From NCBI GenBank assembly GCA_036397635.1, contig DASWIP010000122.1:1-25472 (forward strand): 25,472 nucleotides of DNA, given 5' to 3'. Below are positions 23,079 through 25,472 of the stretch, one piece after another. This stretch comes from DASWIP01 sp036397635. GTDB taxonomy: Bacteria; Actinomycetota; AC-67. Within the stretch, counting starts at the first letter, position 1, and every line of letters begins with the position of its first letter. The position numbers and the translations under genes are program-made. The notes below the pieces were generated by a model. It was given only the letters and a program-made list of their open reading frames with translations. It was not told where the DNA came from and did no database searches.

Positions 23079-23411
23079 ATGTGCCGCGCCGTTTACGCGG
23101 TGATCGTGGCCGCCGACGTCGAGTCGGCCGCGCGCCTCCGGCGCGCGGCCGGTCTCGAGGTGCAGGTGATGGACGTGGTCGAAGGGACCGGCGGGCTTCC
23201 CGCCGGTCCCTTCGACGTGATCATCCTCGACGGTGCGGCAGCGGGCGCGCGCGAGGCGGTTCCGGCGTTCCGCGCCGCGGCACCCGATGCGGCGATCGTG
23301 TGGGTGGGAGCCGACCCGCCCGATGATGTGCATCAGGCCGTGCCCGACGATGGGCTGAACGACGCGCTGCCCGGCGCGATCGTCAAGGCGCTGCTCGCGC
23401 GAGGGCGATGA
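23079..23411 (+). CDS. Small protein, possibly receiver-like fold, unknown function
   Basis: The 110-residue protein starts four bases after the pfpI-like stop and ends by overlapping the next start (23408-23411). The hydrophobic and acidic pattern (YAVIVAADVESAARL, GPFDVIILDG, AAIVWVGADPP) suggests a small alternating alpha/beta fold, such as a degenerate response-regulator receiver with an Asp in the phosphorylation position. No recognisable family signature is present. It has no clear ribosome site, so coupling to pfpI is likely. Bases 23178-23216 contain a near-perfect 39-bp palindrome, which constrains the codons for VVEGTGGLPAGPFDV. Codon bias is otherwise typical. Confidence 0.7.
   Translation: MCRAVYAVIVAADVESAARLRRAAGLEVQVMDVVEGTGGLPAGPFDVIILDGAAAGAREAVPAFRAAAPDAAIVWVGADPPDDVHQAVPDDGLNDALPGAIVKALLARGR
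23178..23216. repeat. Perfect 18-bp inverted repeat with a 3-base loop, inside a coding region
   Basis: GTCGAAGGGACCGGCGGG (23178-23195) is matched exactly by its reverse complement (23199-23216) across CTT. The RNA would form an extremely stable hairpin in the middle of a translated gene. It lacks a T-run and so is not a standard terminator. Confidence 0.95.
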
Positions 23412-24259
23412 GCCTCCGGCGGGTCGCGCTGGTCGCGCTGCTCGCGGCGCTGGTTGCGTGCACAGCCGAACCCGCTCCTCAGGCGGAACCGACGACCCCG
23501 TCGCCGACCCCGACATCCCAGCCCGAGCCCGTCGTCATCGCGGTCAAGGGTGATTGGGGTGCCGGGACACGCCAGCAACGTCAGGTAACCCGCCGCATGT
23601 GCGAGGCGCGCGCGCGCGAGCCGTTCGACATCGTGATGACCACGGGCGACAACTTCTATCCATCCGGGCGCGCTACCGAACAGACCTACGTCATGCCAGA
23701 GCGCTGTCTCTACGAGCATCCCAGTCATCGATGGCGCGCGACCTGGGGGAACCACGACGCCGCGGACTCGACCGCCGAGGCCCTGGACTCGGAGCGGTAT
23801 TACCGATGGTCGGCCGGCGGTGCGGACTTCTTCGCGCTGGACTCGAACGATCCGACCGATCCGCAGCAGCGCGCGTGGCTGGTCGAGCAGCTCGCCGCCT
23901 CGACCGCCGCGATCAAGATCGCGTACTTCCATCACCCGCCGTTCACAGCGGGCTCGGTGCACCAGGGCGCTCCAGCGGTGCGCAACCTTTGGGTGCCGCT
24001 GTTCGAGCGGTTCGGTGTTCGGCTGGTGCTCGCCGGCCACAGCCACCTTTACGAGCGCTTCCGGGTCAAGGGCATCGACTACGTCACTACCGGTGGTGGC
24101 GGCGCGGTGCTGTACCGATGTGTGGAGGGACGCGACCCGCCTCCGGTCGTCTGCATCTCCGAGCATCATTTCCTGCTGCTCGAGATCGACGGCGAGCGCA
24201 TCGAGGTGCGGGCGATCGCGCGCGACGGCTCGGTGATCGACCGGTTCGCTCGTCCCTGA
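23408..24259 (+). CDS. Lipoprotein purple-acid-phosphatase-like metallophosphoesterase
   Basis: The 283-residue protein has a lipoprotein signal (MSLRR, hydrophobic 6-17, LVAC with Cys18) and a Pro/Thr linker (about 25-40). The metallophosphoesterase motifs follow the purple acid phosphatase pattern: GDWG (Asp49), GDNFY (Asp81, Tyr84), GNHD (Asn115, His116), FHHPP (His175/His176) and GHSHLYER (His211, His213). Tyr84 is the charge-transfer ligand of Fe(III) in that family. It would release phosphate from organic esters at the outer membrane face. Its start overlaps the preceding small gene (ATGA). It is convergent with the protease gene. Confidence 0.92.
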   Translation: MSLRRVALVALLAALVACTAEPAPQAEPTTPSPTPTSQPEPVVIAVKGDWGAGTRQQRQVTRRMCEARAREPFDIVMTTGDNFYPSGRATEQTYVMPERCLYEHPSHRWRATWGNHDAADSTAEALDSERYYRWSAGGADFFALDSNDPTDPQQRAWLVEQLAASTAAIKIAYFHHPPFTAGSVHQGAPAVRNLWVPLFERFGVRLVLAGHSHLYERFRVKGIDYVTTGGGGAVLYRCVEGRDPPPVVCISEHHFLLLEIDGERIEVRAIARDGSVIDRFARP

Positions 24260-24262
24260 CGC

Positions 24263-25472
24263 TCAGTCGTTGCCCAGGGCAGCGAAGGCGCGTTCGGGCA
24301 TCTGCGAGCACCACATGTGGAGCGGCCACCCGAACGGGTCGGTCTGCGGGTCGAGCGCAGGGACGGTTCCCCGGTAGCGGCCGCCCGACCACGCGCCCCA
24401 CAGCCGCTGGCGGCAGAACGAGTCCACCACGAACCAGCGTTCCTCGATCTCGGGGCGAGGCGGCAGCGCGCTCTCCCCGGCTAGCGTCTCGGCGTAGCGC
24501 AGCCGTTCGGCGCGGTAGGCGTCCTCGCCGTCGATCCGGCCGCGCACGACTCCGTGGCCCTGGTAGTAGTAGGCATGCTCGCCGCTCGGGATCGTCTGCA
24601 CATCCACCGTCGAGGGCGAATGCTCCGTGGCGCGCAGCACCAAGTCGTGCAGCTCCTGCCTGGTAAGCACGCCGTCGGCGAGCACGCAGTCGGGGTTGGC
24701 GTCGCCGCACGCGACCGGCGCGCCCGACGCAACGACACCGTCGGCGTGCGTCACGGTCGTATCGCCGAGCAGCTCGCGCGCCTCCTGGATGACCGCAGCG
24801 ATGGTGCCTGCGACAACGGGTGCGGCGTTGGATGTGCCGCTGTGCGTCCCGGTGCCGGCGGCCGTGCCACCGCCGGTCGATGGGTAAGCGGATCCGATCG
24901 ATGAGATGTCGACGGGCTTGCCGTGACCGAGGTAGGTCTGCTTGGTGTCGGGGGTCACGGCGCCGACCGTGACGGTCCAGTCCGGTCCCTTCTCGCTCGA
25001 CCAGAACGTCAGCATGGGAACGTCGTACGCGTTGGCGAGCCCGTTGCCCGCGCTGAACACGATCGTCTGGCCGGCTTCGCTTGCGGCGCGCGTCGCCGTG
25101 ACCGGTGCGTTGAGATAGATATTGTCGCGTAGCACCAACGTCGTGGAGTTTCCGTACGAGTTTGTGACGACGTCGATCCAGTCCTGCGCCGCAGCCCAGC
25201 GGAGTCCGTCCTCGGATCCGCCCGTGATCAGGACCACCAGGCACTCGGGGCACGCGCCGTGGATATTGCCGGCGGCACTTGCGGCCGAGCGCGTCCCGTG
25301 ACTCGAGTTTTCGCCGACCCAGGTGCTGGTGAAGTTCACGGCGCCGATGATCTTGGTGCCGGGGAACCGGTACAAGTTCAGATGACCCGGCTCCAAGCTG
25401 GATGGGATGAAGCCATCCCACACCTCTTCATCGACGCCGGTGTCCCGCCCCTCGACGATCTCGCCCGGGGCG
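24263..25472 (-). CDS. Subtilisin-family (S8) serine protease, N-terminal part beyond window
   Basis: The frame stays open to the window edge, so the N-terminus is missing; about 400 residues are visible. The catalytic triad is complete: Asp of DTGVD (codon 25442-25444), His of SSHGTRSA (codon 25298-25300) and Ser of GTSNAAP (codon 24830-24832), with FSAGN at the oxyanion-hole position. GTG 25421 lies inside the Asp-motif region and cannot be the true start. After the catalytic core, about 150 residues are unusual: a CGDANPDCVLADGVLTRQEL stretch that loosely resembles an EF-hand or calcium loop, then an aromatic and Cys-containing end (SFCRQRLW, HMWCSQMP). It is likely secreted, with a calcium-dependent or disulphide-held C-terminal extension. 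Confidence 0.9.
   Translation of the reverse strand, partial: APGEIVEGRDTGVDEEVWDGFIPSSLEPGHLNLYRFPGTKIIGAVNFTSTWVGENSSHGTRSAASAAGNIHGACPECLVVLITGGSEDGLRWAAAQDWIDVVTNSYGNSTTLVLRDNIYLNAPVTATRAASEAGQTIVFSAGNGLANAYDVPMLTFWSSEKGPDWTVTVGAVTPDTKQTYLGHGKPVDISSIGSAYPSTGGGTAAGTGTHSGTSNAAPVVAGTIAAVIQEARELLGDTTVTHADGVVASGAPVACGDANPDCVLADGVLTRQELHDLVLRATEHSPSTVDVQTIPSGEHAYYYQGHGVVRGRIDGEDAYRAERLRYAETLAGESALPPRPEIEERWFVVDSFCRQRLWGAWSGGRYRGTVPALDPQTDPFGWPLHMWCSQMPERAFAALGND

Overview
The window is about 25.5 kb of high-GC chromosome-like DNA, densely coding on both strands, with many four-base ATGA stop/start overlaps and several GTG or TTG starts. The gene content points to the Actinomycetota: a DNA topoisomerase I with GRYGPY-type C-terminal repeats and a Lys/Ala-rich tail instead of zinc ribbons, an SCO6745-type protein, a PucR/CdaR regulator with an RsbRD-type N-terminal domain, an Erm-like methyltransferase and apparent leaderless starts. 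No phage, transposon, CRISPR or RNA gene was seen. The lineage within the phylum cannot be fixed from the sequence alone.

Layout. (a) 1-4661: the end of an Erm/KsgA-type rRNA adenine methyltransferase, then a translationally coupled PadR regulator, ABC ATPase and FtsX/MacB-type permease behind a consensus-like promoter with an overlapping dyad; a plausible efflux or resistance cassette. (b) 4658-5364: a vapBC toxin-antitoxin pair on the minus strand, with a promoter and a perfect inverted-repeat operator. (c) 5558-7376: a small unknown protein overlapping a Tat-exported amidase-signature hydrolase, whose 3' end carries a 47-bp tandem duplication. (d) 7450-10086: a four-helix membrane protein with a duplicated exported domain, divergent from a PucR/CdaR regulator. 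(e) 10235-15118: a secreted GH92 mannosidase, an unusual basic DNA-binding protein (H1-like tail, C2H2 zinc finger, MerR-like HTH, second basic tail), a DPM1-like GT2 glycosyltransferase and an SCO6745-type protein. (f) 15173-16612: a minus-strand operon of two lipoproteins and one uncharacterised protein. (g) 16758-19871: topA and a convergent four-cysteine zinc-ribbon protein. (h) 20120-25472: a haloalkane dehalogenase, a membrane-anchored metallophosphoesterase, an operon of a PfpI-like protein, a small unknown protein containing a perfect 18-bp hairpin, and a purple-acid-phosphatase-like lipoprotein, and finally the C-terminal part of a subtilisin-family protease cut by the window edge.

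Most genes can be placed in known families. The least conventional items are the H1-like/C2H2/HTH fusion (12815-13507), the duplicated-domain membrane protein opposite the PucR regulator, the 39-bp near-perfect palindrome buried in a coding region (23178-23216), and the small protein coupled to the Tat amidase. Regulatory assignments (operators, promoters, terminators) are inferred from sequence symmetry and consensus only.
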